From positions 8,122,001 to 8,186,000 of the forward strand of contig NZ_CP102512.1 of the NCBI RefSeq assembly GCF_024612015.1: a DNA stretch of 64,000 nucleotides, in the 5' to 3' direction. The translations under genes were made by a program, and so were the position numbers. The stretch's first letter is position 1. Each line of letters opens with the position of its first letter. Origin of the DNA: Streptomyces sp. CA-210063 (lineage in GTDB: Bacteria > Actinomycetota > Actinomycetes > Streptomycetales > Streptomycetaceae). The notes below the pieces were generated by a model. That model was not told where the DNA came from and searched no databases. It worked only from the letters and a program-made list of their open reading frames with translations. This document shows, piece by piece, positions 53,670 to 62,630 of this stretch.

Positions 53670-55157
53670 ATGTCAGACAGCTCGCCACTGCCGCCGGTGC
53701 GGCTTCTCCCCGAAGCGGAGCTGGCGCGGGAAGCGCTCGCCACACCGCTGCTCTCGCGCGCCGCGCGGCTCGCCCGCTGGGCCGGGCCGGACACGCGTGT
53801 GGGCACCGGGGGCGAACTCGTCGACGAGCAGCTGCCCGCGGCCGCCGCGGCGCTCGGGCTCACCGGCGAAGGCGTCGACGGTCATGACGGCGTCGACGGT
53901 CATGACGGTGACGACGCGGCGGCCTCGGCGAGCGCGGCCTGGCGGGTGGCTCTGGACACCGGGCTCGTCGAGATCGTGGACGAGGAGGAGGGGACGGTCG
54001 CCCCGGGCGAGGACCTCGCGCTCCTCACCTCCGGCGGGCCGCAGGACGTGCTCGGCATCTGGCTCACCGCCCTGGAGACCGCCCTCGCCGACGCGAGCGT
54101 GCCCGACCTCGACGGCCTCGTCGACGCCATGGACTCCGGCGGCGAGATCGACTTCCCCGGACTGGGCTGGGACCCCGACGCCGAGGCGGAGTTCCTCGAC
54201 GGAGTGCTCGCCAACCTCTACCTCCTCACCGTCAGCGAGGACGGCCCCGGCGACGGGCCGGTGCCGCTGCCCGCCCTCGCCGCGTCGATGATCGTCCCCG
54301 ACGACATGGGCGAGCCCACCAACGACGTGCTGGAACAGGTGTCGGACGCGATGATGCGGCTCGACGACCAGTTCCGGGTGCTGGAGCCGGTCGGGCTGGT
54401 CGAGTACCAGCCTGTGGACGAGGCGCTGATGACGGACCCGGAGGAGGCTGCCGCCGCCGAGGGGACGGGTGCGCCGGTCGTCGACGAAACCGATGTCACC
54501 CGGTACGGCATGGTGCGGCTCACCCCGCTCGGGCTGTACGGGATGCGGGCGCGGCTCCAGGAGGCGGGCGTTCCCGCGCCGGCGGTCGGAGACCTCGTCG
54601 ACAAGGGTGCGGACGCGCTGCTGGACGGCACCGCCGGGTTCCCGCCGGCGGCGGCCCATGCCGAGACCGAACAGTGGCTCGCCCGCCGGGAATCGCTGGG
54701 CGCGGCCCGTGAGCTGCTCGCGGCCGCCCGCGGCTCCGACCCGGGCGCGCCACTGCGGCGGCTGCGCTGCCAGCAGGCGCTGTCCCTGGTCGGGCCCGTG
54801 GCCGAGCCCGCGCTGCGCGAGGTGCTCGACGATCCCGAGCTGGGCGGGCTCGCGCGCGTCTGGCTGACCGAGCGCGGGGCATCGGACGTGCCCGCGCCGT
54901 CCGAGGCGATGGTCTTCTGGCTGACCATCGACACGCTGGCCGCGCAGCTGGCTGCCGAGGGGAACTCCGCGGAACTGCGAGCGCTGGTGGAGGGGCTGGC
55001 GGCGCAGCACGGCGGGTTCTTCGCGGCCGCCTGGCGGGTGGACCATCCGGCCACGCCCGATGTGCTGGAGGCGATGGGGAGGATCCATCCCGACAAGCGG
55101 GTGGCGAAGGAGGCTCGTAAGGCGGCGTTCAAGGCGCGGAGTGAGCTGCGCCGCTGA
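53670..55157 (+). CDS. Large conserved actinobacterial protein of unknown function
   Basis: A 495-residue soluble, acidic protein without a signal peptide or membrane segment. Mostly helical with Leu/Ala/Glu richness, it includes a duplicated GVDGHD unit at about 69-80. The C-terminus has HEAT-like helices (LRCQQALSLVGPVAEPALREVLDDPELGGLARVWL) and a basic end. I do not recognise a named domain. Codon bias is normal and the reading frame long, so it is a real gene. Confidence 0.82.
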   Translation: MSDSSPLPPVRLLPEAELAREALATPLLSRAARLARWAGPDTRVGTGGELVDEQLPAAAAALGLTGEGVDGHDGVDGHDGDDAAASASAAWRVALDTGLVEIVDEEEGTVAPGEDLALLTSGGPQDVLGIWLTALETALADASVPDLDGLVDAMDSGGEIDFPGLGWDPDAEAEFLDGVLANLYLLTVSEDGPGDGPVPLPALAASMIVPDDMGEPTNDVLEQVSDAMMRLDDQFRVLEPVGLVEYQPVDEALMTDPEEAAAAEGTGAPVVDETDVTRYGMVRLTPLGLYGMRARLQEAGVPAPAVGDLVDKGADALLDGTAGFPPAAAHAETEQWLARRESLGAARELLAAARGSDPGAPLRRLRCQQALSLVGPVAEPALREVLDDPELGGLARVWLTERGASDVPAPSEAMVFWLTIDTLAAQLAAEGNSAELRALVEGLAAQHGGFFAAAWRVDHPATPDVLEAMGRIHPDKRVAKEARKAAFKARSELRR

Positions 55158-55213
55158 GCCGGGCGCCTAGTGACTCGGGGCTGACTGTGTTCGGGCGACT
55201 GCGGGTGGTTCGT

Positions 55214-55320
55214 GGTTGCTCGCGCAGTTCCCCGCGCCCCTGAAAAGCAGGGGCTGCGCCCCGTGCTTTTCAGGCCCGCAGGGCCTGGTCTTTCAGGGGC
55301 GCGGGTAACTGCGCGAGAAG
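55214..55320. repeat. Dispersed intergenic inverted repeat, copy 3
   Basis: The arms and centre match copy 1 (CGCGCAGTTCCCCGCGCCCC, GCAGGGGCTGCGCCCCGTGC). It lies between the hypothetical gene and the PhoX-like gene in a 372-base gap that otherwise holds only the promoter region of the latter. Confidence 0.88.
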
Positions 55321-55529
55321 CCCCACCCACCCGCACCCGCCCCATGACCCCATCCACCCGAGCTCTCCCGCGCCAGGGGGTCGAAGGGGCACAGCCCCTT
55401 GACGGGTTCATCGAAGCGAAGGGGCCCGCTTCGCCCCCCGTTCAACCCGTGTTCAGCCACGGACGGGACAGTTCGGGCGCGTAACACGGGTCCGCCCCCC
55501 ACGGTCATCCACCGCAAGCAGGAGTCAGC

Positions 55530-56999
55530 ATGTCGCTCACCCGCAGGGACTTCGCCAGAACATCCGCGGTCACCGGAGCCGGTGTCGCGCTGGCCGGTAG
55601 CGTAGGCGCACTCGCCACCGCACCGAACGCCCTCGCGTCGACGGACACGGACACCGACAGCACGACCGGCGAAGCCACCGAGGGCGGGGCGGACCGCCAC
55701 AGTGGAGTCGGCTACGGCCCGCTCGTTCCCGACCCCGACGGCATCCTGGCGCTGCCCGCCGGGTTCAAGTACCGCGTCATCACGTACAGCGGCAAGACCA
55801 AGCTGGAGTCGGGCGAGTACACGCCCTCCAACCACGACGGTACGGCCACCTTCGCCGGCCCGCGCGGCGCCACCCTCCTCGTCAACAACCACGAGCTGAA
55901 GGGCCCCCGGGCCAACTGGCAGTACCCCGTGCCGCTCACCGAGGGCCTCGTCTACGACCCGGCCGCGTCCGGCGGCTGCACGGTCGTCGAGGTCCGCCGC
56001 GACGGCCAGGTCGCCGAGTGGGTCGGCATCGCCGGCACCTCCACCAACTGCGCGGGCGGCAGCACCCCGTGGGGCACCTGGCTGACCTGTGAGGAGAACT
56101 CCGACAAGGCCGGCGTCAACGGCATGACCAAGGACCACGGCTACGTCTTCGAGGTCGACCCCATCGACCGGCGCGCCAACCGTGACCCCAAGCCGCTGAA
56201 GTTCTTCGGCCGCTACGACCACGAGGCCGTCGTCATCGATCCCAAGCGCGGCCACGCCTACCTCACCGAGGACGCCTCGAACCCCAACGGCCTCTTCTTC
56301 CGCTGGACCCCGCCGAAGGGCTTCGAGTACGGCCCCCGCAAGTTCCGTGAGCTCGCCGACGACGCGGGCGTCCTCCAGGCGCCCAAGTGCTTCGACTCCG
56401 GCGGCAAGTTCGTCGACGACCTCTCCCGCGCCACGAAGATCGGCACGGTCTACGGCGTCGACTGGATCGACGTCCCCGACCGTGACGCGAAGACCGTCGC
56501 CGTCCGCAAGCAGTTCGGCACCGACGAGATCACCCGCGCCCGCAAGCTGGAGGGCATGTGGTGGGGCGACGGCGGCGCGTACATCGTCTCCTCGTACGCC
56601 CGTGCGGAGAGCCCCGGCGCCGCGCATGACGGCCAGGTCTGGTTCTACGACCCCAAGCGCCGCACCCTGACGCTGAAGGTCCTGCTCGGCGTCAACCCCG
56701 ACCCGTCCGTCGACGGCGCCTTCGACGGCCCCGACAACATCACCGTCTCCCCGTACGGCGGCATCATCCTCGCCGAGGACGGCGAAGGCGTCTCGCACCT
56801 CTTCGGCGCGACCGACAGCGGCCGTACGTACCCCATCGCCCGCAACGACCTCAACGTCGGCACCGAAGAGGAGCCCGACTACGCCGAGTTCTGCGGCGTC
56901 ACCTTCTCGCCCGACGGCAAGACCCTCTACGCCAACATCCAGAAGCCGGGCATCCTGCTCGCCATCACGGGTCCGTGGAAGCGGCAGAAGCGCGGCTGA
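55530..56999 (+). CDS. Tat-exported PhoX-family (DUF839) phosphatase-like protein
   Basis: A 489-residue protein. The twin-arginine signal TRRDFARTSAVTGAGVALAG (about 4-23) is followed by an ALA-S cleavage region near 36. The mature part is a PhoX/DUF839 beta-propeller with VNNHELKGPR, TWLTCEENSD, DHEAVVIDPKRGHAYLTED and SPDGKTLYANIQ. PhoX enzymes are Ca/Fe-dependent alkaline phosphatases. The metal-site Glu/Asp residues look conserved, but activity is not proven. Pho-regulation is likely for the family; I could not define a Pho box. Confidence 0.9.
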   Translation: MSLTRRDFARTSAVTGAGVALAGSVGALATAPNALASTDTDTDSTTGEATEGGADRHSGVGYGPLVPDPDGILALPAGFKYRVITYSGKTKLESGEYTPSNHDGTATFAGPRGATLLVNNHELKGPRANWQYPVPLTEGLVYDPAASGGCTVVEVRRDGQVAEWVGIAGTSTNCAGGSTPWGTWLTCEENSDKAGVNGMTKDHGYVFEVDPIDRRANRDPKPLKFFGRYDHEAVVIDPKRGHAYLTEDASNPNGLFFRWTPPKGFEYGPRKFRELADDAGVLQAPKCFDSGGKFVDDLSRATKIGTVYGVDWIDVPDRDAKTVAVRKQFGTDEITRARKLEGMWWGDGGAYIVSSYARAESPGAAHDGQVWFYDPKRRTLTLKVLLGVNPDPSVDGAFDGPDNITVSPYGGIILAEDGEGVSHLFGATDSGRTYPIARNDLNVGTEEEPDYAEFCGVTFSPDGKTLYANIQKPGILLAITGPWKRQKRG

Positions 57000-57067
57000 A
57001 CCTCGAAGCCGTACTCCTCGATTTAATTCGTTCGCTCGACCCGCGGTTCGCCTCCTAAAGTCTTTCT

Positions 57068-57207
57068 TGTCCAGGTGCGAAGGCAGGACCTACTTCCACT
57101 GATAATGGGGCGGCCGCGGGTTCGAGTCCCGCCACCGGTACCACGTGCCGGTGTAGCTCAGGGGTTAGAGCACCTACGTCGGTTCCGCCGGCTTCGATCT
57201 CTGGACA
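57068..57207 (+). ncRNA. Bacterial Y RNA (YrlA-like) 1 with permuted tRNA-like module
   Basis: The ends pair as a closing stem (TGTCCAG 57068-57074 with CTGGACA 57201-57207). Inside is a circularly permuted tRNA body. The T-arm is GCGGG-TTCGAGT-CCCGC (57116-57132). The acceptor 3' strand CACCGGT (57133-57139), a 7-base loop and the acceptor 5' strand GCCGGTG (57147-57153) follow. The D-arm is GCTC-AGGGGTTA-GAGC (57156-57171). Joining the acceptor strands by a loop is the hallmark of YrlA-type Y RNAs, which bind Ro60. The Ro60 gene is just downstream. Confidence 0.78.
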
Positions 57208-57236
57208 CCCAAAACTTCATGCACCTCCCGGTGCGA

Positions 57237-57418
57237 TGTCTGATCTCGGGGAGGCGCAGCAGATGGTGGGTGCCCGGTGCGCAGGCAGCGGATACTTCGG
57301 GAACTGGTGGGGATGACTCCTCATGCGGGTTCGAATCCCGTCATCGACTTCGGGTCGGTGTGGCGGAACGGAAGACGCGCCAGTTATAAGCAACCGTCGC
57401 CGATCTCGACCTCGGACA
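57237..57418 (+). ncRNA. Bacterial Y RNA (YrlA-like) 2 with permuted tRNA-like module
   Basis: The same architecture as the first RNA. The closing stem is TGTCTGA (57237-57243) with TCGGACA (57412-57418). The T-arm is GCGGG-TTCGAAT-CCCGT (57325-57341). The acceptor CATCGAC (57342-57348) is joined by TTCGG to GTCGGTG (57354-57360). The D-arm is tRNA-Leu-like (TGGCGGAACGGAAGACGCG). The 3' ends of both RNAs share CGATCTC and GGACACCC, showing they are paralogues. About 42 extra bases lie in the 5' half relative to copy 1. It ends 75 bases before the Ro60 start codon. Confidence 0.78.
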
Positions 57419-57493
57419 CCCTCCTTTTGCTGCGCCTCCCTCCGAAACAACCATTCCACGCACGAAGTGCTGGCGAATTCGGGGGAATTCATC

Positions 57494-59077
57494 ATGGCGC
57501 GATTCAACACCAAGGCCGCCAAGGCGCAGCCCACCTCGCGGGTCACCTCGACGGGGCGTGTGCTCCGTACGTACGAGGGCGGCCGCGGCCGTGAGCGCGA
57601 CGAGCGCTCCGAGCTTTTCCTGCTGTCGATCGCCAACTTCGTCGCCCAGAAGACCTTCTACGAGAGCGGCGAGGAGCGGGACGACCGGTTCGCCGCGCTC
57701 GTACGCCGGCTCGCCGTCACCGACCCGGCGTGGACGGCCGGCCTGCTCGGCTGGCTGCGCGGCGAGGGCAACCTCCGTACGGCCTCGATCGTGGGCGCCG
57801 CCGAGTACGTGAAGGCACGGCTCGACGCGGGCGCCACCGACGGCCCGACGAACCGCCAGGTCATCGACTCGGTGCTGCGGCGCCCGGACGAGCCCGGCGA
57901 ACTGCTCGCCTACTGGACCTCGCGGTACGGCCGCACCATCCCCAAGCCGGTGAAGCGGGGCGTCGCCGACGCCGTACGACGGCTCTACAGCGCCAAGTCG
58001 CTGCTGAAGTACGACACGGCGTCCAAGGGCTACCGCTTCGGCGACATCCTGAACCTGGTGCACGCGGCGCCGGACCCGGACAAGCCGTGGCAGGGGGACC
58101 TGTTCCAGTACGCCCTCGACCGGCGCCACAACCCGGACACGGCGGTCGTGCCCAAGTCGCTGCCCGTGCTCGCGGCGCACCGTGACCTGATGGAGCTGCG
58201 GCCCGCCAAGCGGCGCCGGGTGGTCACCGGTGCGGGCGGCGCGCGGCGTCTCGCCGACGCGGGCATCACCTGGGAGGCGCTGGCGGGCTGGCTGCAGGGA
58301 CCGATGGACAAGGCGGCCTGGGAGGCCGTCATTCCGTCCATGGGTGCGATGGCCCTGACCAGGAATCTGCGGAACTTCGACGAGGCGGGTGTCTCGGACG
58401 AGGTCGCGGCGCAGGTGGCCGCCCGGATCAGCGACCCGGCGGAGGTCGCGCGGTCGCGGCAGTTCCCGTTCCGCTACCTCTCGGCCTACCGGCACGCGCC
58501 CTCGCTGCGCTGGGCGTACCCGTTGGAGCAGGCGCTCGGCCACTCGCTGGCCAATGTGCCCGCGCTGCCCGGCCGGACCCTGGTCCTGGTCGACCGCTCG
58601 GGCTCGATGTTCTACTCGCGACTGACCGACCGCTCGTCGCTCACGTACGCCGACGCGGCGGCGATCTTCGGCACGGCGCTCGCGCTGCGGGCGGCGGACG
58701 CGGATCTCGTCGAGTTCGGGAGCACGAGCAAGCCGGTGGAGTACCGCAAGGGCGAGTCGGTACTGAAGATCATCGGCCGCTTCGGCGACCTGGGCGGCAC
58801 CGACACCACCGAGGCCGTCCGCCGGCACTACAAGAAGCACGACCGGGTCCTGATCGTCACCGACGAGCAGGCCACCTACAGCCACTACGGCGACCCGACC
58901 GCGCAGGTCCCGGCCGACGTACCGGTCTACACCTGGAACCTCGCCGGCTACCGGGCGGGCCACGGCCCCTCCGGAAACGGGAACCGCCACACCTTCGGCG
59001 GCCTTTCGGACGCGGCTTTCCGGATGGTCCCGCTGCTGGAGGCAGCCCGGGACGCCGACTGGCCGTGGGTCGGTTGA
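57494..59077 (+). CDS. rsr: Ro60/Rsr orthologue (TROVE + VWA domain RNA-binding protein)
   Basis: A 527-residue ring-shaped RNA chaperone. The N-terminal TROVE HEAT-repeat domain spans about 15-350 (RDERSELFLLSIANFVAQKTFYESGEERDDRF, WTAGLLGWLRGEGNLRTASIV). The C-terminal von Willebrand A domain has the metal site DRSGS at 367-371. Bacterial Ro proteins act with Y RNAs in RNA turnover and stress survival. The ATG at 57494 follows GGGGG by eight bases; the longer frame would overlap the Y RNA genes and is rejected. A terminator hairpin follows. Confidence 0.92.
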   Translation: MARFNTKAAKAQPTSRVTSTGRVLRTYEGGRGRERDERSELFLLSIANFVAQKTFYESGEERDDRFAALVRRLAVTDPAWTAGLLGWLRGEGNLRTASIVGAAEYVKARLDAGATDGPTNRQVIDSVLRRPDEPGELLAYWTSRYGRTIPKPVKRGVADAVRRLYSAKSLLKYDTASKGYRFGDILNLVHAAPDPDKPWQGDLFQYALDRRHNPDTAVVPKSLPVLAAHRDLMELRPAKRRRVVTGAGGARRLADAGITWEALAGWLQGPMDKAAWEAVIPSMGAMALTRNLRNFDEAGVSDEVAAQVAARISDPAEVARSRQFPFRYLSAYRHAPSLRWAYPLEQALGHSLANVPALPGRTLVLVDRSGSMFYSRLTDRSSLTYADAAAIFGTALALRAADADLVEFGSTSKPVEYRKGESVLKIIGRFGDLGGTDTTEAVRRHYKKHDRVLIVTDEQATYSHYGDPTAQVPADVPVYTWNLAGYRAGHGPSGNGNRHTFGGLSDAAFRMVPLLEAARDADWPWVG

Positions 59078-59106
59078 AGGACGCCGGGGAGTGCCGTCCG
59101 GCGGTG

Positions 59107-59145
59107 AGTGTGGCCCGTATCCCACCGGGGGGTACGGGCCACACT
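59107..59145 (+). terminator. Terminator hairpin after the Ro60 gene
   Basis: A 13-bp perfect stem (AGTGTGGCCCGTA and complement) with a 13-base loop is followed by CTTGTTC, 29 bases after the stop. Confidence 0.75.
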
Positions 59146-59146
59146 C

Positions 59147-59175
59147 TTGTTCGGGTGCGTGTTGACATCTAACAT
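59147..59175 (+). promoter_or_regulatory. Promoter of the GntR-acdS unit; leaderless start likely
   Basis: TTGTTC (59147-59152) and TAACAT (59170-59175) are spaced by 17 bases. Transcription would start near 59182, two bases before the ATG. TTGACATCTAACA between them may be a GntR operator overlapping the promoter. Confidence 0.5.
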
Positions 59176-59183
59176 TTCAGTCC

Positions 59184-59957
59184 ATGGAGGCCATACGACC
59201 GGTGAGCCGCACCCTTCTCAGGGACCGTGCCTACCAAGCCATCCGGGACGCCATCGTGGCCGGGGAGATCGAGCCCGGTGCGGTGGTGCGCGACGCCGAG
59301 TTCGCCGAGCTGCTGGGGCTGTCGCGGGCGCCGGTGCGGGAGGCGTTCTCGCGGCTGGTGGACGAGGGGCTCCTGGAGAGCAAGCCGCAGAGCTACACGC
59401 GGGTCACGGCCGTCGTGGCCGCCGATGTGAGGGACGCCGCCGCCGTGGTCGGGGCCATGCACGAGCTGGCCACCCGGACCGCCGTGCCCCGGCTGTTCGC
59501 GGCGGACGTCGAGACGATGCGCTCGGCCAACGAGCGGTTCGCGGCGGCCGTCCACGCGGGCGACGTCGACGCCGCCCTGGTCGCCGACGACGAACTGCAC
59601 GACGTCCTCGTCCGGGTGAGCGGCAACCGCGCGGCCGCCGCCACCGTCGCCCGCTACACCCCGCTCATCCGCCGACTGGAGCGACGGCGCTTCGGCGAGG
59701 GCGGCAACTGTCGCTCGGCGGGCCTGCACGAGCAGTTGATCGAGGCCTGCGCGGCCGGTGACACGGACGAGGCGGTCCGGGTCACGGCGGAGATCTGGCG
59801 CGGCCTGGCCGCGCTCGTCGACGAGCCCGCCGAGGAACCTGCTGACGAGCCCGCCGAAGAACCCGTCGACGAGCCCGGCGACCAGGCTGCCGCCGAGGCC
59901 GCCGAGAGACCCGTCGACGACGCCGTCGGCGCGCCCGTCCTCGAAGCGGACCACTGA
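59184..59957 (+). CDS. GntR-family (FadR group) transcriptional regulator
   Basis: A 257-residue regulator. The N-terminal winged helix ([55 protein letters not shown]) is followed by a helical FCD ligand domain to about 212. The last 45 residues are an acidic repeat [20 protein letters not shown]. It is encoded 23 bases before the ACC deaminase gene, which it likely controls. An alternative start is GTG 59202, which has GGAGG upstream. Confidence 0.9.
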   Translation: MEAIRPVSRTLLRDRAYQAIRDAIVAGEIEPGAVVRDAEFAELLGLSRAPVREAFSRLVDEGLLESKPQSYTRVTAVVAADVRDAAAVVGAMHELATRTAVPRLFAADVETMRSANERFAAAVHAGDVDAALVADDELHDVLVRVSGNRAAAATVARYTPLIRRLERRRFGEGGNCRSAGLHEQLIEACAAGDTDEAVRVTAEIWRGLAALVDEPAEEPADEPAEEPVDEPGDQAAAEAAERPVDDAVGAPVLEADH

Positions 59958-59980
59958 CCCACTCCACCCCGGGAGGACCC

Positions 59981-61000
59981 GTGTCCCTTTCTTCCTTCGA
60001 GCGCTACCCGCTCCTCTTCGGGCCCTCACCGGTCCACCCGCTGGAGCGCCTCACCGCCCACCTCGGCGGCGCCTCCGTCTGGGCCAAGCGCGAGGACTGC
60101 AACTCCGGTATCGCGTACGGCGGCAACAAGACCCGCAAACTGGAGTACCTCGTCGCGGACGCGCTCGCCCAGGGCTGCGACACCCTCGTCTCCATCGGCG
60201 GCGTGCAGTCCAACCACACCCGCCAGGTCGCCGCCGTCGCCGCCCACGCCGGGCTGAAGTGCGTGCTGGTGCAGGAGAGCTGGGTCGACTGGCCCGACGC
60301 CGTGTACGACAAGGTCGGCAACATCCTGATCAGCCGGCTGGCCGGCGCCGACGTACGGCTCGTCCGGGCCGGCTTCGGTATCGGCTTCAAGGAGAGCTGG
60401 GAACTGGCGCTCAGGGAGGTCGAGGAGAGCGGCGGCAAGCCGTACGCCATCCCGGCCGGCGCCTCCGACCACCCCCTCGGCGGTCTCGGCTTCGCGGGCT
60501 GGGCGTACGAAGTCGCCGAGCAGGAACGGGACTTGGGCGTCTTCTTCGACACGGTGATCGTCTGCTCGGTGACCGGCTCGACCCAGGCCGGCATGGTCGC
60601 CGGGTTCGCCGCGCTGGAGGAGGCGGGCGGACGGCCGCGCCGGGTGGTCGGCATCGACGCCTCGGCCAAGCCGACCGCCACCCGTGAGCAGATCGCCCGT
60701 ATCGCGCAGAACACCGGTCAACTCATCGGTCTCAAGCGGGAGTTGACCGTGGCCGACGTCGAGCTGGACGAGCGCTACCACGGGGGGATCTACGGCGTCC
60801 CGGACGACGCCACCCTCGTGGCGATGCAGCTCGCCGCACGCACCGAGGGCATGATCACCGACCCCGTGTACGAGGGGAAGTCGATGGCCGGGATGACCGA
60901 CCTGATCGAGCGCGGCGAGATCGACCCGGAGTGCACCGTGCTCTACGCCCACCTCGGCGGGCAGCCCGCGCTGAACGCGTACAGCGGGGTCATCGAGTGA
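59981..61000 (+). CDS. acdS: 1-aminocyclopropane-1-carboxylate (ACC) deaminase
   Basis: A 339-residue PLP enzyme that opens ACC to alpha-ketobutyrate and ammonia, a trait of plant-associated bacteria. PLP Lys50 in [26 protein letters not shown] (the serine near 78), SVTGSTQAG and the Tyr297-Glu298 pair in DPVYEGKSM match true ACC deaminases rather than D-cysteine desulfhydrases. The GTG start has GGAGG five bases upstream. It is co-transcribed with the GntR regulator. Confidence 0.92.
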   Translation: MSLSSFERYPLLFGPSPVHPLERLTAHLGGASVWAKREDCNSGIAYGGNKTRKLEYLVADALAQGCDTLVSIGGVQSNHTRQVAAVAAHAGLKCVLVQESWVDWPDAVYDKVGNILISRLAGADVRLVRAGFGIGFKESWELALREVEESGGKPYAIPAGASDHPLGGLGFAGWAYEVAEQERDLGVFFDTVIVCSVTGSTQAGMVAGFAALEEAGGRPRRVVGIDASAKPTATREQIARIAQNTGQLIGLKRELTVADVELDERYHGGIYGVPDDATLVAMQLAARTEGMITDPVYEGKSMAGMTDLIERGEIDPECTVLYAHLGGQPALNAYSGVIE

Positions 61001-61065
61001 TGTCGGGGGCGCTGTCGCGGGGCTGACCCGGCTCGCCGTCGGTTGCGGCAGCGGACTTGCCCGGG

Positions 61066-61190
61066 TCTGTGTCCGGAGCGGGCCAAGAAGTCGTCCGCGA
61101 CCACGACGCCATCGCTGTCGAGGACTTCCGCCCGAAGCTCCTGGCCCAAGCACCATGGCCCGCAGCAAGGACGCTGGCGTCCTGCGGCCC
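61066..61190 (+). pseudogene. Frameshifted tnpB (IS1341/IS605 type) fragment
   Basis: Translation around 61087-61155 gives VVRDHDAIAVEDFRPKLLA, close to the conserved RuvC-like segment of actinobacterial TnpB. A shift to another frame then continues TMARSKDAG, again TnpB-like. The fragment is flanked by non-coding sequence between acdS and the TerD gene. No element ends are obvious. This is a remnant, not a functional gene. Confidence 0.55.
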
Positions 61191-61256
61191 TCCCGCCTGT
61201 CGGGCACGCGCCGGACGCCCCTCCTCGGGGGCGCCTGGCGTTGCGTATGTGTGCCC

Positions 61257-62495
61257 TCAGAGCGACTGCGCCGCCGGCTTCACCATCCCCCGGACCGTGC
61301 GGGACTTCACGAAGTCGCCCATCGCGGTCATCTCCCACTCGCCGGAGAACTGCTTGATCAGCTTGGCCATCATGACGCCGGTCTGGGCCTCGGCGCTGGT
61401 GAGGTCGAAGCGGACGAGCTCCTCGCCGGTGGCGGCGTCGAGGAGGCGGCAGTAGGCCTTGGCGACCTCGGTGAACTTCTGGCCGGAGAAGGAGTTGACG
61501 GTGAAGACCAGTCCGGTGACCTCCTGGGGGAGCCGTCCGAGGTCCACGACGATCACCTCGTCGTCACCTCCGCCCTCACCCGTGAGGTTGTCACCGGAGT
61601 GCTTGATCGCGCCGTTCACGATCGACAGCTTGCCGAAGTAGCAGCTGTCGATGTGGTTGCGCTGCGGGCCGTACGCGATGACCGACGCGTCCAGGTCGAT
61701 GTCCTTGCCCCGGTACGCCGGCTCCCAGCCGAGGCCCATCTTGACCTGGGAGAGCAGCGGGCGGCCGCCCTTGACCAGGGAGACCGTCTGGTTCTTCTGG
61801 AGGCTGACACGGCCCTTGTCCAGGTTGATCTTGCCGGCGCCGGGTGCGGGGGCCGCGGGCGCGGCCGGAGGTGCGGCGGGGGCCGGGGGCGCCGTGAGGC
61901 GCGGGTCCAGGGGCGGGGCCGGCGGGGCCACCGGAGGTTGCATGGTGGGGGCGGGTGGGGCGACGGCAGTGGTCTGTGCCGGGGTCGGTGCGGGTTCCTC
62001 CACCGTGACGCCGAAGTCCGTCGCGATGCCGGCGAGGCCGTTCGCATACCCCTGGCCGACCGCGCGGGCCTTCCACGCGCCGTTGCGCAGATAGATCTCC
62101 ACGATCACCACGGCCGTCTCCGTGCTCAGCTGGGGCGGGGTGAACGTGGCGATCACCGAGCCGTCCGCCGCGTTGCGGATCGTCGCCGTCGGTTCGACGC
62201 CCTGGAAGGTCTGGCCCGCCGCGTCCGGGCTGGCCGTGACGACGATCTTCTCGATGCCCGGGGGGACGGCCGTCGTGTCCACCGTGATCGAGTCGGGGGT
62301 CGTACCGCCGCCGGAGCGGTACGTCACGCCCGGGCCGGTCGGCTGGTTGTAGAAGATGAAGTCGTCGTCCGAGCGCACCTTGCCGTCGGCGGTGAGCAGC
62401 AGGCCCGATACGTCGAGCCGCACCGGGGCGGCGACGTCCACGGCGACGCGGGGGGCGGGCAGCGGGATGTTCGAGCCGGGGGTCATAGCGGTCAT
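61257..62495 (-). CDS. Tandem TerD-domain stress protein
   Basis: A 412-residue protein. TerD domain 1 covers about 5-165 (LLLTADGKVRSDDDFIFYNQPTGPG, AVVIVEIYLRNGAWKARAVGQGYANGL). A Pro/Ala-rich linker spans about 167-230. TerD domain 2 runs to about 400 and carries the calcium-binding pattern (DDEVIVVDL, VNSFSGQKF). TerD proteins bind calcium at the membrane and take part in tellurite/stress responses. An ATG three codons later is an alternative start. Confidence 0.9.
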   Translation of the reverse strand: MTAMTPGSNIPLPAPRVAVDVAAPVRLDVSGLLLTADGKVRSDDDFIFYNQPTGPGVTYRSGGGTTPDSITVDTTAVPPGIEKIVVTASPDAAGQTFQGVEPTATIRNAADGSVIATFTPPQLSTETAVVIVEIYLRNGAWKARAVGQGYANGLAGIATDFGVTVEEPAPTPAQTTAVAPPAPTMQPPVAPPAPPLDPRLTAPPAPAAPPAAPAAPAPGAGKINLDKGRVSLQKNQTVSLVKGGRPLLSQVKMGLGWEPAYRGKDIDLDASVIAYGPQRNHIDSCYFGKLSIVNGAIKHSGDNLTGEGGGDDEVIVVDLGRLPQEVTGLVFTVNSFSGQKFTEVAKAYCRLLDAATGEELVRFDLTSAEAQTGVMMAKLIKQFSGEWEMTAMGDFVKSRTVRGMVKPAAQSL

Positions 62496-62630
62496 GCCGG
62501 GTGAACGATTCAGGCCGCTTTACCGTTCCCTTACCGAGCGGGTCGGGGGCCGTTCGGGGGTGCGGGTGTCTGGGGGCCGGTGAGGTGGGGGGTGTCCGGG
62601 GTGCGTGGGCGGGTGCGGGTGGGTGGGGGC

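Noticed and set aside
57109..57171. Ordinary tRNA genes suggested by T-arm and D-arm sequences
   Set aside because: The arms occur in reversed order (T-arm before D-arm), there is no anticodon arm between D- and T-arm in normal order, and the acceptor strands are joined by a short loop; the permuted Y RNA reading explains everything better.
57323..57493. A longer N-terminus for the Ro60 protein
   Set aside because: It would overlap the second Y RNA and the added residues do not look like protein; the ATG at 57494 has a ribosome-binding site and matches the family start.
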